A stretch of 64,000 bases of DNA from Alicyclobacillus fastidiosus (GTDB lineage: Bacteria; Bacillota; Bacilli; Alicyclobacillales; Alicyclobacillaceae). Positions 54,376-63,148 of the stretch are shown piece after piece. The translations under genes were made by a program, and so were the position numbers. Location: NCBI RefSeq assembly GCF_026651875.1, contig NZ_CP104067.1:4454501-4518500 (forward strand), given 5' to 3'. Below the pieces are notes generated by a model. That model ran no database searches. It saw nothing but the letters and a program-made list of their open reading frames with translations, and was not told where the DNA came from. The first letter of the stretch is position 1. Each line of letters starts with the position of its first letter.

Positions 54376-54918
54376 CTAATCCACTACTTCCGTGTGAAAA
54401 CACACGGTCATCTGGTGCAGGAACGTGTCGTGATGGTCGGTAAATGTGGCGCACCCGCGCCGGTGGGCCACCGTTTTGAACCCTTCGTCGTAGGCGCCCG
54501 CCGCCGTCATAAAGTCGCAAATATCTGTGCAAACCCCCGTGATATGTACAGTGTCCACACCGCACCCCCGCAACTTGTTCGCGAGTCCCGTCTGGTAGAA
54601 CGCGTTATAACTCTCCTTCGGGACGAACCAGACGTTCGGGTCGCCTTGGACGGAATCAAACCACAGGCCGAGTTCTCCATACAGTTGATGTCCCCACGTT
54701 CCCTCCACATTATGGGGTGGCCACTCGCGAAAATGGTCGTCATTTGGTTGGTGCGTGTCCATACAAACCGCTACCACCTGCTTGTCGGCGAGCGCCTGTT
54801 TCGCCAAGTTCACAATGTACGGCACAATCTGTTGAGCTGCTGCGCCAGCGGTTAAACTACCGCTATCCGCGACAAAATCGTTCGACATGTCGATGATGAG
54901 GAGCGCTTCTTTTGCCAT
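54376..54918 (-). CDS. pncA: nicotinamidase/isochorismatase-type cysteine hydrolase
   Basis: 180-residue cysteine hydrolase resembling B. subtilis PncA (YueJ). Catalytic Asp in ALLIIDMSNDFVA (D10), Lys in WFVPKESYNAF, and nucleophilic Cys in ITGVCTDICDFMTA; metal-site residues D54/H56 in MDTHQPND. It converts nicotinamide to nicotinate in NAD salvage; other amidohydrolase roles are possible. ATG 54918 has GGAAGGGACG. Convergent with the lipoprotein gene, 47 bases apart. Confidence 0.9.
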   Translation of the reverse strand: MAKEALLIIDMSNDFVADSGSLTAGAAAQQIVPYIVNLAKQALADKQVVAVCMDTHQPNDDHFREWPPHNVEGTWGHQLYGELGLWFDSVQGDPNVWFVPKESYNAFYQTGLANKLRGCGVDTVHITGVCTDICDFMTAAGAYDEGFKTVAHRRGCATFTDHHDTFLHQMTVCFHTEVVD

Positions 54919-55014
54919 CTGGCTCGTCCCTTCCTGTCACGAGGATTGTTTTGCGTTTGTCTCCATTGTAATGTTACCATGCAAAAGATTAACGATTGAG
55001 TAAGGAGGCTCCGT

Positions 55015-55671
55015 ATGCGCTACCGTGGAGCTCACCATCTGCCAGAGTGGTTGAAACAAGGGGCTTCGGTCCTGAGAGACAGCCGCAAGGATGATTTAAG
55101 CGAGGTCTTTCAAGCGATAGACCAACCGATTTGTATCGAGGTCGGCTGTGGCAAAGGCGGATTTATCCGCCAAATGGCTGAACGTTGGCCAGATGTCATG
55201 TTTGTCGGCATCGACAAAGTGCCTGCTGTCATCGCAAAGGCGGCCGCAAACTCGGTGGAACAAGGTCTTTCGAACGTATTGTTCATCATTGGTGACATTG
55301 AACATATCGCTCCAAAGATAGAGGATCATCGCGTACAGCAAATTTTTCTGAACTTTTCCGACCCATGGCCGAAAGCGCGCCATGAAAGTAGACGGCTGAC
55401 GGCGCCTCAGAAATTACAGATGTACGCCCGACTGCTCGCGAAGGACGGCGTGCTCGAACAAAAGACGGACAACCTGCCATTCTTCGATTGGTCCGTCGAG
55501 TCGATTGAGCGCGCAAACTGGGACATTGAGCGCGTGGAGCGCGGGTTTGCTGCAAACGACGAGACACCAAACGAGCTGTCCAGTCAGTTTGTGCAGACGG
55601 AATACGAACAGAAATTTCGAGGTCAAGGCATTCCTATCCATTACTTGTGCGCTCGACCGCCCGCCGAGTAA
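55015..55671 (+). CDS. trmB: tRNA (guanine46-N7)-methyltransferase
   Basis: 218-residue TrmB making m7G46 in tRNA. SAM loop IEVGCGKGGFI, FVGIDKVPAVI, and the catalytic NFSDPWPKARHESRRL region; C-terminal TEYEQKFRGQGIPIH matches the family end that clasps tRNA. ATG 55015 has TAAGGAGGCTC. Divergent from the nicotinamidase. Confidence 0.95.
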   Translation: MRYRGAHHLPEWLKQGASVLRDSRKDDLSEVFQAIDQPICIEVGCGKGGFIRQMAERWPDVMFVGIDKVPAVIAKAAANSVEQGLSNVLFIIGDIEHIAPKIEDHRVQQIFLNFSDPWPKARHESRRLTAPQKLQMYARLLAKDGVLEQKTDNLPFFDWSVESIERANWDIERVERGFAANDETPNELSSQFVQTEYEQKFRGQGIPIHYLCARPPAE

Positions 55672-55730
55672 CCGTGTAAGCGCCCCCATCCACGTGATTG
55701 GACTGGGTGCGCATAGACACACAGGCCTTG

Positions 55731-55773
55731 GGGCCATCCTTCTGCGTCGTAAACCACGACGGAAGGATGGCCC
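55731..55773. terminator. hairpin between convergent trmB and aldehyde dehydrogenase
   Basis: An 18-bp stem with a 2-base bulge (GGGCCATCCTTC...CGTCGT/ACGACG...GAAGGATGGCCC) and a 5-base loop lies 60 bases after trmB and 31 bases beyond the end of the dehydrogenase gene. No T-run, so a terminator only by position. Confidence 0.55.
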
Positions 55774-55803
55774 GGAAGTCCTGGCTCTGTGCTCGACGAC
55801 GGC

Positions 55804-57249
55804 TTAAGAGAATGCGCCACTGCGAAATGCGACCATCTTCACGTCCATCATGTCATACATCGCATAGCGAACGCCTTCGCGGCCCGTTCCGCTCTCCTTG
55901 ACGCCGCCATACGGCATTTGGTCTACGCGAAACGTCGGAACTTGGTTGATGAGGACCGCACCCGTGTGGAGTTCCTGAGTGGCGAGAAGGGCGTGATCGA
56001 TATTTTTGGTGAATGCGCCCGCGTTCAAGCCGAACTTGGAGTTGTTGGCGCGGCGAATCGCGTCCCGCCAATCGTCAAACGGTGCAATGAGCACCACTGG
56101 ACCGAATGCCTCTTCCTGGCTAAGCTCTGCGTTCTCCGGAACGTCGGTCAAGACCGTCGGATGCATCACGCGGCCGTCAATCTTGTCGCCCGTCACCACC
56201 TTCGCCCCTGTGTCCACCGCGTTTTTCACCCACGAGGACAGCCTGTCCACCGCCTCCTGATTGATGAGCGCGGAGATATCCGTATCTTCGTCCAATGGAT
56301 TGCCGATTTTGAGGCGCTGTGCGCGCTCGGCCACCATCGCTGTAAATCGATCATAGAGGCTGCGATGTACGTAAATCCGCTGAATGGAAATACAGACCTG
56401 GCCGTTGTAGCTGAACGCCCCGGCCGCCGTCTCGTCGGCAATCTTGTTGAGCTCCCCCTCGTCAAACCCTGCATCCACCAACATTGGCGAGTTCGATCCC
56501 AATTCCAACGTGACCTTCCGCAGCCCAGCCTGGGCGCGAATCAACTTGCCCACGCGCGGGCTGCCTGTGAAGGTGACAAACGCGACATCCGGATGCGTCG
56601 TCAAAACTTCACTGAGCTCTTTGCCGTCGCCGGGAATGATGTTGAGCACCCCGTCTGGCAGCCCAGCATCCTTGAACAACTTGGCAAGGACCAACGCCGA
56701 GAGCGGCGTGTGTTCCGCAGGCTTAAGAACGATGGTATTCCCCGCCGCGATGGCTGGACCCACCTTGTGAGCCACGAGATTCATCGGGAAATTGAACGGA
56801 GTGATGGCCGTGACGACACCCATCGGTTGGTGCACCGTGTACGCCGTGTGCCGCTCACCGTGCGGCGCAGCATCCATGGGTACCGATTCGCCGCGGATAT
56901 CTCGCGCCGCTTCGGCCGCGAACAGGTAGGTCTGCACAGTCCGCTCCACTTCGCCGCGTGCGGCCTTGAGCGGCTTGCCCGACTCACGCGCGATGGTTTC
57001 GGCCAGTTCGCCTGCTCTATCCGCGATCAATTCCGCTACAGAGCGCAAGATATGCGCGCGCTCCCAAGCCGGTACGTGCCGAAAGTCCTCGAACGTCCGC
57101 CGTGCCGATTCGATAGCCGCCTTGGCTTGGTCGACCGACGCGTACCCCACTTGTGCAATGACCTCACCGGTATAAGGATTCTCAAGCGGTACTAGGCGGC
57201 TCGCTTCCACCCACTCTCCCTGAATCCACAACTGCGATTCTCCAGCCAT
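55804..57249 (-). CDS. aldehyde dehydrogenase family protein
   Basis: 481-residue NAD(P)-dependent aldehyde dehydrogenase. Catalytic Cys in YNGQVCISIQRIYVH, Glu in TLELGSNSPMLV, cofactor motif GSPRVGKLI, and ITPFNFPMNLVAHKVGPA. It is closest in pattern to lactaldehyde/non-phosphorylating glyceraldehyde-3-phosphate dehydrogenase-like subgroups (Q-P-M-G-V, N-Q-V-P-T-F-R-V-D-Q-M-P), but the substrate is not defined. ATG 57249 has TTGGAGGGATG. Followed downstream by a hairpin. It is 104 bases from the Gfo/Idh gene on the same strand. Confidence 0.9.
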   Translation of the reverse strand: MAGESQLWIQGEWVEASRLVPLENPYTGEVIAQVGYASVDQAKAAIESARRTFEDFRHVPAWERAHILRSVAELIADRAGELAETIARESGKPLKAARGEVERTVQTYLFAAEAARDIRGESVPMDAAPHGERHTAYTVHQPMGVVTAITPFNFPMNLVAHKVGPAIAAGNTIVLKPAEHTPLSALVLAKLFKDAGLPDGVLNIIPGDGKELSEVLTTHPDVAFVTFTGSPRVGKLIRAQAGLRKVTLELGSNSPMLVDAGFDEGELNKIADETAAGAFSYNGQVCISIQRIYVHRSLYDRFTAMVAERAQRLKIGNPLDEDTDISALINQEAVDRLSSWVKNAVDTGAKVVTGDKIDGRVMHPTVLTDVPENAELSQEEAFGPVVLIAPFDDWRDAIRRANNSKFGLNAGAFTKNIDHALLATQELHTGAVLINQVPTFRVDQMPYGGVKESGTGREGVRYAMYDMMDVKMVAFRSGAFS

Positions 57250-57353
57250 ATGTCATCCCTCCAAGTGTATGATTTTCCTCCATCGACATCCGAATTCATC
57301 CTCTATTGTAGCCCGTCCTAGCCAGGAGACCAAATTCATGACAGGGCATCCAC

Positions 57354-58457
57354 TTACCCCACCTGAATTCGAGCGCCGTCTCTGTCTCCGGACTCCATCG
57401 CCGCCGCCACCACTTGTTGTGCCAACACTGCGTCGTCGAACGTCGGAACTGGAATGTCCACGGTTCCCCCGCAGAGGCGCCGCGCAAATACCGCGAGGCC
57501 TGTCGCATGCAAGTTCAACAGCGTACTCTGGGCGAATTTTGCACCAAGTGGCTGCAGGATTGAGGCGTGGCTCACCTCTGGCGCGAGCAGGTCACTGTGG
57601 TGCGTGTGCAGTTCCACGCCTCGGTAGGACTCGAGTGGAATATGCAGTACGCCATGTTCGCAGACGATATCGATAAAATCTCGCTCGCGACCGTAGTGCA
57701 CCCGAGATACCTCGAGGGTTCCAACGGCCCCACTCGTCATCTGAAGGGTGGCGCTCGCCCAGTCGTCGACATCCACCGCTTCGTCTCCAGACTGACCACT
57801 GCGTCGCGTCACGAAGGTTTTGGTCGCCGCCGAGACCGAGTCGACTCGGCCAAGCAGCATATGTAAGGTGTCAATCAGATGGATACCAAGATCCATCATC
57901 GCTCCTCCGCCGGCTTCGCCACTCTGCAAGCGCCACGACATCGTTCGGTTCGGGTTTAAATAGCCGCCGTGCAGCAGTTCGGCGCGAAAGGTCAACACGC
58001 GCCCCAACTGACCGGACAGAAGCCAGTCCCTGGCCTCGATCACGGCCGGATGAAACCGGTACATCAACGCCACCTGGTGTACGAGGCCGGCCTGTTTGAC
58101 CCGTTGTGCCATCTCCTGTGCCTCTTCCAGCTGGTGACTGATAGGCTTTTCGCAATAGATGCCCCACCCCATTTCCAGCGCAAGCTGGAACGGGGCGTAG
58201 TGCAATGCGTTCGGAGACGTGATGTCGATAGCGTCGATGGGTTGTTGCAAAAGCGCCGCTAGGTCATCCGTTACGAACGAAAAACTTTCTGCCGCACGCG
58301 CTGCGGCCTCGCTCTCGAGGCTGCGAACGACCGCGGCGTCCCAGACAAGCCGTGGTGCGGCGACTGCGCAAGCGAGATTGAGCTGACTCGCGAGGACGTG
58401 AAAACGTCCAATATATCCATAACCATGAAGTGCCATGTGGATAGACTGATTACCCAT
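57354..58457 (-). CDS. Gfo/Idh/MocA family oxidoreductase
   Basis: 367-residue NAD(P)-dependent dehydrogenase: N-terminal Rossmann fold HGYGYIGRFHVLA, the family lysine in WGIYCEKPISHQ, and the GGGAMMDLGIHLIDTLHMLLG motif with catalytic Asp/His. The substrate would be a sugar, inositol or a related polyol. ATG 58457 has AAGGAGGAAAG. The next gene upstream (HAD phosphatase) is 56 bases away on the same strand; a small carbohydrate-handling unit is possible. Confidence 0.9.
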   Translation of the reverse strand: MGNQSIHMALHGYGYIGRFHVLASQLNLACAVAAPRLVWDAAVVRSLESEAAARAAESFSFVTDDLAALLQQPIDAIDITSPNALHYAPFQLALEMGWGIYCEKPISHQLEEAQEMAQRVKQAGLVHQVALMYRFHPAVIEARDWLLSGQLGRVLTFRAELLHGGYLNPNRTMSWRLQSGEAGGGAMMDLGIHLIDTLHMLLGRVDSVSAATKTFVTRRSGQSGDEAVDVDDWASATLQMTSGAVGTLEVSRVHYGRERDFIDIVCEHGVLHIPLESYRGVELHTHHSDLLAPEVSHASILQPLGAKFAQSTLLNLHATGLAVFARRLCGGTVDIPVPTFDDAVLAQQVVAAAMESGDRDGARIQVG

Positions 58458-58513
58458 CCAGCTTTCCTCCTTCGCCTCTGCAAACAAAATGGAGAGTGTC
58501 GGTGCGTGGCGCG

Positions 58514-59311
58514 TTAGGATACCCGCTCAGCCACAAAGAACGCCTCGAGCCAGGCGGCGACCCCATCCTCGTATGAAGCATGTGTGCGCGTATCGGCAAA
58601 CGGAAGCAAGTCTGGGTTGGCATCCCTGACGGCCACGCCGATCCCGACAGTCGACAGCATCCCTGCGTCGTTCATCTCGTTTCCGAATGCGATAGTATGC
58701 CCTTTGGCGATGCCGAGTCGGTCGGCCAAAACCATAATCGCCTGCCCCTTCGACGTCCCGGCGGCATTGATGTCCACCGTCCGCTCGTCCGTTCGGGCAA
58801 ACGCCAGGGGCTCACCCGCGAACGCCTGCTCTAGTCGCAACAGGACCTGGTCCATTGCGCCGTCGTCCATAATCACGGTCAGTTTATAAATTTCCCCGCC
58901 CGCGACCGAATCGACCACTTTCGCAGACCACGTCTCACGTTGGCGAACGGCCAGATCGCCGGATCGGAGGATGAGCCGGTCGTCTTTCGTGGTGGCGATG
59001 ACCACCGCTGGCAAGCCATCCATCGCGCGTTCCAATTTTTCCACATAGTCGGCGGCAATGAGCCGGTTCACGAACGACTGACCGTCTGGACGGCCAATCC
59101 AGGCGCCGTTCGACGCGACGACATAGCAGGGGACGTCGAGGAACGAAACGACGTCAACCATGTGATCCCAATGGCGTCCACTTGCCAGGACGATGACGTG
59201 CCCCGCTTCGTGTAGCCGTGCAAATACGTCCTTTGCTCGCTGACTTGGACGACCATCCGGGTGCAGTAAGGTTCCGTCCAAATCGGTACTAATCAACCAT
59301 CTCGTTGTCAT
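58514..59311 (-). CDS. Cof-type HAD-superfamily phosphatase
   Basis: 265-residue HAD hydrolase: nucleophile in LISTDLDGTLLHPDG, second motif VLASGRHWDHM, Cof-type cap, and motif III/IV SKGQAIMVLADRLGI and HTIAFGNEMNDAGML. It dephosphorylates small metabolites such as sugar or pyridoxal phosphates. Start: ATG 59311 has GAGG at 10 bases; ATG 59320 is too close to it. 19 bases downstream of gluQ. Confidence 0.9.
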   Translation of the reverse strand: MTTRWLISTDLDGTLLHPDGRPSQRAKDVFARLHEAGHVIVLASGRHWDHMVDVVSFLDVPCYVVASNGAWIGRPDGQSFVNRLIAADYVEKLERAMDGLPAVVIATTKDDRLILRSGDLAVRQRETWSAKVVDSVAGGEIYKLTVIMDDGAMDQVLLRLEQAFAGEPLAFARTDERTVDINAAGTSKGQAIMVLADRLGIAKGHTIAFGNEMNDAGMLSTVGIGVAVRDANPDLLPFADTRTHASYEDGVAAWLEAFFVAERVS

Positions 59312-59330
59312 CTCGTCCATCCCTCTTTGT

Positions 59331-60302
59331 CTAGAATGTCTCGTAGATCTTCAATCGCCGCATGCACAACTCATCCATTTGCACAGGGCGCTTGTGCAGG
59401 CGCGTCAGGTCAAACCGTTCCACCAACTCCGACGGAGACGTCGGCCTGATGGAATCGGACAACCCGGCGAGATACGATATCACGCCGACGATTTCCTCGG
59501 CCGCCACACCAGACTCTCGCATCGCGCGCACGGTGCTAGATCGGTTGCGCTTAGACAGTCGACGCCCCTTTGCATCGACCACCAACGGAACGTGTGTAAA
59601 CGTCGGAGGGCGTCGACCTAAGGCTTGATACAGTGAAATTTGCCGCGGTGCGGAGGAAAACAGATCGGCCCCGCGCAACACGTCCGTGATCTCCATCGCC
59701 GCATCGTCGACGACGACGGCGAGCTGATACGAGAATACGCCGTCGGCGCGGCGAACGATGAAATCTCCCCCGTCCAGGGGGTTCACCCGCGTCTCGCCAA
59801 TCAGCCTATCGAGCACGACCACTTCCTTATCTGGTGCGCAAAACCGCAGCGATGGCCGTTTTTGCTGTGCTCGCGCTCCTCGCTGGGCTTCGGTCAAGTG
59901 ACGACAGCGGCCCGAATAGCGAGGTTCATCAGCAAACAGTCCATGTGGTGCAGAAGCCACTTGCACGAGCTCGGCCCGACTGCAAAAGCATGGATACAGG
60001 TAGCCCGCGACCTGCAATTGATGCAAAGCAGCCTCGTATTCGGGCAAGCGCGCGCTTTGCTGGTAGGGCCCGTGAGCCCCGCCGACATCTGGCCCTTCAT
60101 CCCAGTCTAGCCCGAGCCAACGCAAGTCCTCCATCACCTGTGCGACGTAATGTGAACGACACCTCGCCTCGTCGATATCCTCTATGCGCAGCACGAAGTC
60201 CCCGCCCACAGACCGCATCTGCAGCCAGGCCATGACGGCGGTGAACGCGTTGCCGATATGAAGTTCGCCGGTCGGGCTTGGCGCAAACCTTCCCCGTCGC
60301 AC
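59331..60302 (-). CDS. gluQ: glutamyl-Q tRNA(Asp) synthetase
   Basis: 323-residue truncated glutamyl-tRNA synthetase paralog that glutamylates queuosine in tRNA(Asp). N-terminal GRFAPSPTGELHIGN (HIGH-type), zinc site YPCFCSRAELVQV with YSGRC, ADLFSSAPRQISLYQAL, and the SKR loop RRLSKRNR. The anticodon domain of GluRS is absent, which distinguishes it. Start GTG 60302 with AGGAGGC. It heads a run gluQ-HAD-Gfo/Idh. Confidence 0.93.
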   Translation of the reverse strand: MRRGRFAPSPTGELHIGNAFTAVMAWLQMRSVGGDFVLRIEDIDEARCRSHYVAQVMEDLRWLGLDWDEGPDVGGAHGPYQQSARLPEYEAALHQLQVAGYLYPCFCSRAELVQVASAPHGLFADEPRYSGRCRHLTEAQRGARAQQKRPSLRFCAPDKEVVVLDRLIGETRVNPLDGGDFIVRRADGVFSYQLAVVVDDAAMEITDVLRGADLFSSAPRQISLYQALGRRPPTFTHVPLVVDAKGRRLSKRNRSSTVRAMRESGVAAEEIVGVISYLAGLSDSIRPTSPSELVERFDLTRLHKRPVQMDELCMRRLKIYETF

Positions 60303-60472
60303 GTACGATGCCTCCTGAACAAATACAATGGTTCTTGTAGTTTCAGGTTAACGCAAAGATGAGGATTACGCGAGAACCGATAGCACCATGACGGCACCGT
60401 CCCAATTTTTATGTGGACGATTCATGCGCTACACTGTAGATGAAAGACGAATCGTGGAGAGGGGCATTTGTT

Positions 60473-61450
60473 GTGAAATACAATCGGTTAGGTCACAGCG
60501 GACTCGTGGTCTCAGCACTTGGTCTTGGCACCAATTCGTTCGGCGGGCGCGCCGACGAAGAGACGTCCGTGCGCATTTTGAACGAGGCGATTGAACACGG
60601 TATCAACTTTATCGATACGGCCAATGTATACACCAACACGCAGTCGGAGTCCATCATCGGGCGCGCACTTTCCGGCGGCAAGCGCAAACAGGTCATCCTC
60701 GCCACGAAAGTCGGCATGCCCCGCGGGGAGCAACCGAATCAGGGCGGCTCTTCGCGGCGCGAGATCATGGAACAAATCGACGCGAGTCTCACTCGTCTCC
60801 AGACAGATTATGTCGATCTCTACCAAATCCACACACTCGACAAGTCGACGCCTATGGAGGAGACGCTGCGTGCGCTGGACGACCTCGTCACAGCCGGTAA
60901 AGTACGCTACATCGGGGCGTCCAACTATATGGCTTGGGAACTGATGAAGGCACTCAGCATCAGTGAACGCGAGCGCCTGAACCGATACGTCTCCATCCAG
61001 CCCTGCTATTCCCTGGCGGATAGGACCATCGAAGTGGAACTCGAGCCGCTTTGCCTCGAAGAGGGCATCGGCATCATCCCCTATTTTCCACTCGCAGGTG
61101 GCATCCTCACAGGAAAGTACGCAGAGGGGGTTACGCCGGCCGGATCACGAATGGAAAAGGAGCCCCGCTTCAAAGAGCGACTCGACCAAGAGCGCGTTGC
61201 CCTCGGCAACGGCGTACAGTCGCTCGCGTCGGAGTTGGGTACGACGGCAAGCGCCTTGTCGCTGTCCTGGTTGATGCATCGCCCGTCCGTCTCCACCGTC
61301 ATCGTCGGCGCGTCGCGACCTGAACAGGTCCTCACCAACTTGCAGAGCGCCGAGTTGGAGCTGTCCGCCGACACATTGCAGCGTCTGGATGGGCTGAGCG
61401 AGCCGTTCAAGCATGCACGTCCCTTTGCCGTGTTCCGCCCGCTGGCCTGA
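60473..61450 (+). CDS. aldo/keto reductase
   Basis: 325-residue NADPH-dependent AKR with (alpha/beta)8 barrel. Catalytic Asp/Tyr in FIDTANVYTN, Lys in VILATKVGMP, and QTDYVDLYQIHTLD with the catalytic His; the AKR signature near the end is VSTVIVGASRPEQVLTNL. Closest to YhdN/YqkF-type aldo/keto reductases. GTG 60473 has GAGGGG at 8 bases; ATG 60440 has none. A hairpin with perfect 9-bp stem follows. Confidence 0.93.
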   Translation: MKYNRLGHSGLVVSALGLGTNSFGGRADEETSVRILNEAIEHGINFIDTANVYTNTQSESIIGRALSGGKRKQVILATKVGMPRGEQPNQGGSSRREIMEQIDASLTRLQTDYVDLYQIHTLDKSTPMEETLRALDDLVTAGKVRYIGASNYMAWELMKALSISERERLNRYVSIQPCYSLADRTIEVELEPLCLEEGIGIIPYFPLAGGILTGKYAEGVTPAGSRMEKEPRFKERLDQERVALGNGVQSLASELGTTASALSLSWLMHRPSVSTVIVGASRPEQVLTNLQSAELELSADTLQRLDGLSEPFKHARPFAVFRPLA

Positions 61451-61484
61451 ATCGGAAAGAAAAAATAGTCTGCGGACAGTTTCG

Positions 61485-61509
61485 CCCCAACGGAATGTCG
61501 CCGTTGGGG
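61485..61509 (+). terminator. terminator of the aldo/keto reductase gene
   Basis: Perfect 9-bp stem CCCCAACGG/CCGTTGGGG with a 7-base loop, 34 bases past the stop; T-rich TGTGTATTCT follows. The ATG at 61495 lies in this loop. Confidence 0.65.
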
Positions 61510-62298
61510 TGTGTATTCTGGCCTCAGGTCTATTGGAAGCCAATCTCGACTGGCGCCGGACTCGCATTTGGGGCCACGCTCGTCACCTGGTTCGTCGTCG
61601 TCGGTATTATCTCATTAGTGGGCCAAACCACGCCTGAGCTGGACATTCAGGCAGGAACCGGCCTGTTGGCCATCATCGTGCTTCTGGTCGTCATGAACTG
61701 GTTCTTTCACCGAATTTACTGGACCGGTTGGATCTCCATGCACAACCGAAAGAAGAAAGAGATCATCGCTACGTTCGAATCGTCGTCGGACGCTTCTGCT
61801 ATGGAAGCGGGAAAATCCGTCGCATATAAAGGATTGCTCGTCTTAGGATTTACGTCTGTGTACCGCGAAGGCTTTGAAGTCGACTTGTTCTTACAGAGTA
61901 CGCGGATGCAACTGGGGTCTGGCGTCGTCGTGTTCGGTGCCGCCATCGGCCTCTTTCTATCGCTCATCGTCGCGGTTCTCACCTTCCTCGCCCACCGCAA
62001 ACTTCCGTACAAGAAGATGCTCGTCCTGACCGGTGTGATGTTGGGCGCCGTCCTCCTGGTGATGGTCGGCGAGCAGGTTCAAGAGATGCAACTTGCCGGT
62101 TGGATGGGGACGACGGTGGTCCCTGTGCACATTCCAGATTGGGTGGGACTATGGTTCTGCGTATTCAACAACGTACAAGGGCTCGTCGCTCAGCTCATCG
62201 CAGCGTTGTTCGTCATCGGATCCTATTTTGGCGCACAGTATGTCCGCGTGTGGAAACCTCGCCGACAACATGCGCGCAACGCGGCCGTCAACGGTTGA
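61495..62298 (+). pseudogene. 5'-truncated FTR1-family iron permease gene
   Basis: The frame codes for most of an FTR1-type iron permease: AGTGLLAIIVLLVVMNWFFH, then the second iron motif TSVYREGFEVDLFLQS, helices up to MLVMVGEQVQEMQLAGWM, and a C-terminal VFNNVQGLVAQLIAALF. The first helix and first R-E-x-x-E motif expected before YWKPISTGAGLAFGATL are missing, with the aldo/keto reductase terminator in their place. The only early ATG (61495) sits in that hairpin loop and has no ribosome site. Likely inactive; a terminator follows the stop, so the gene was once a full transcription unit. Confidence 0.7.
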
Positions 62299-62322
62299 CG
62301 TTCAGATGGCGCCAGAACTCGC

Positions 62323-62359
62323 AAAAAAGCGGAGGGCGCTTCCTTCCCTCCGCTTTTTT
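62323..62359. terminator. terminator between FTR1 remnant and thioredoxin-fold gene
   Basis: A run of six A, an 8-bp stem GCGGAGGG/CCCTCCGC with a 9-base loop and six T; usable in both directions. Confidence 0.9.
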
Positions 62360-62387
62360 GTGTGATGCGACAACAGACCGCCACCAC

Positions 62388-62951
62388 TCAAATGCCTTGT
62401 AAGATGTCTTTGACTTCCTCGACAATCAACCTTTGATAGCTGGTGTCCGTCCCGTAGCGACGCATAATTTCCTGACGAGCGACAGCGAGATTGTCTTGGT
62501 AGTCCGGTGCCTCTCTGTCCGGGTTCGCCGCTTTAAACGCCACCATCGGTTCTTGGACGTAGGTCGGGCGCGGTCCCCAACGACCAACGACACCTCCCTC
62601 CGCATCGAGGAAGAGAACGACGGGAATGGAGCGCCCTCCCAAGGTGAGGAACTGGTCCATCGTGTCCAGGTGGTCTTCCATAATCAGAACTTCCGTCGGG
62701 ATACCCGCTGCTTCCATTAATCGAAACACGACCGGAACATTCCGAACTACGTCCCCACACCAGTCCGCGGCGATGATCACGCAGCGAATCCCGGGTACTC
62801 GGCAGTTCGCAAAGAACGTCCGCGAATTCTCGTCAGGCCAGGTGAACTGGTTATACCACTGCTGCAACTGTTCTTGGTTGCGCGTCATGTTCTCCACAAA
62901 CTCCGTTGGAGACAACCCCTGCCCCTTTTTTTCCGAAAGATTGACGCCCAT
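62388..62951 (-). CDS. thioredoxin-fold family protein (WCGD motif)
   Basis: 187-residue protein with a thioredoxin-like core in the middle: VIIAADWCGDVVRNVP, where the usual CxxC is reduced to a single Cys (WCGDV), and cis-Pro in GGRSIPVVLFLDAEG. It matches the thioredoxin_9-type family, whose members often lack the second Cys and are of unknown role. Start ATG 62951 with GAGG at 8 bases; GTG 62960 and ATG 62957 are too close to it. Stands alone; the terminator at 62323 closes it. Confidence 0.85.
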   Translation of the reverse strand: MGVNLSEKKGQGLSPTEFVENMTRNQEQLQQWYNQFTWPDENSRTFFANCRVPGIRCVIIAADWCGDVVRNVPVVFRLMEAAGIPTEVLIMEDHLDTMDQFLTLGGRSIPVVLFLDAEGGVVGRWGPRPTYVQEPMVAFKAANPDREAPDYQDNLAVARQEIMRRYGTDTSYQRLIVEEVKDILQGI

Positions 62952-63148
62952 CTTCATCACCTCATGCCCATTGTAGCAAGGATAGCGCTTGCACGATATG
63001 GCAAGTCAAAGCGTCGTTACACTGCGCAAACGCCTTTCTGCCTACGGACGGTCGCCTCCATGCATGACATGGGATCACTGGGAAAGCCTAATGTGCTAAG
63101 AGCAGAGAGATCACATTACTTTTTCACCTGAGACAGGGGGCCACAATA

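Noticed and set aside
57269..57676. Plus-strand frame of about 135 codons opposite the Gfo/Idh gene
   Set aside because: Antisense to a well-supported enzyme, Arg/Pro-rich shadow translation and no ribosome site.
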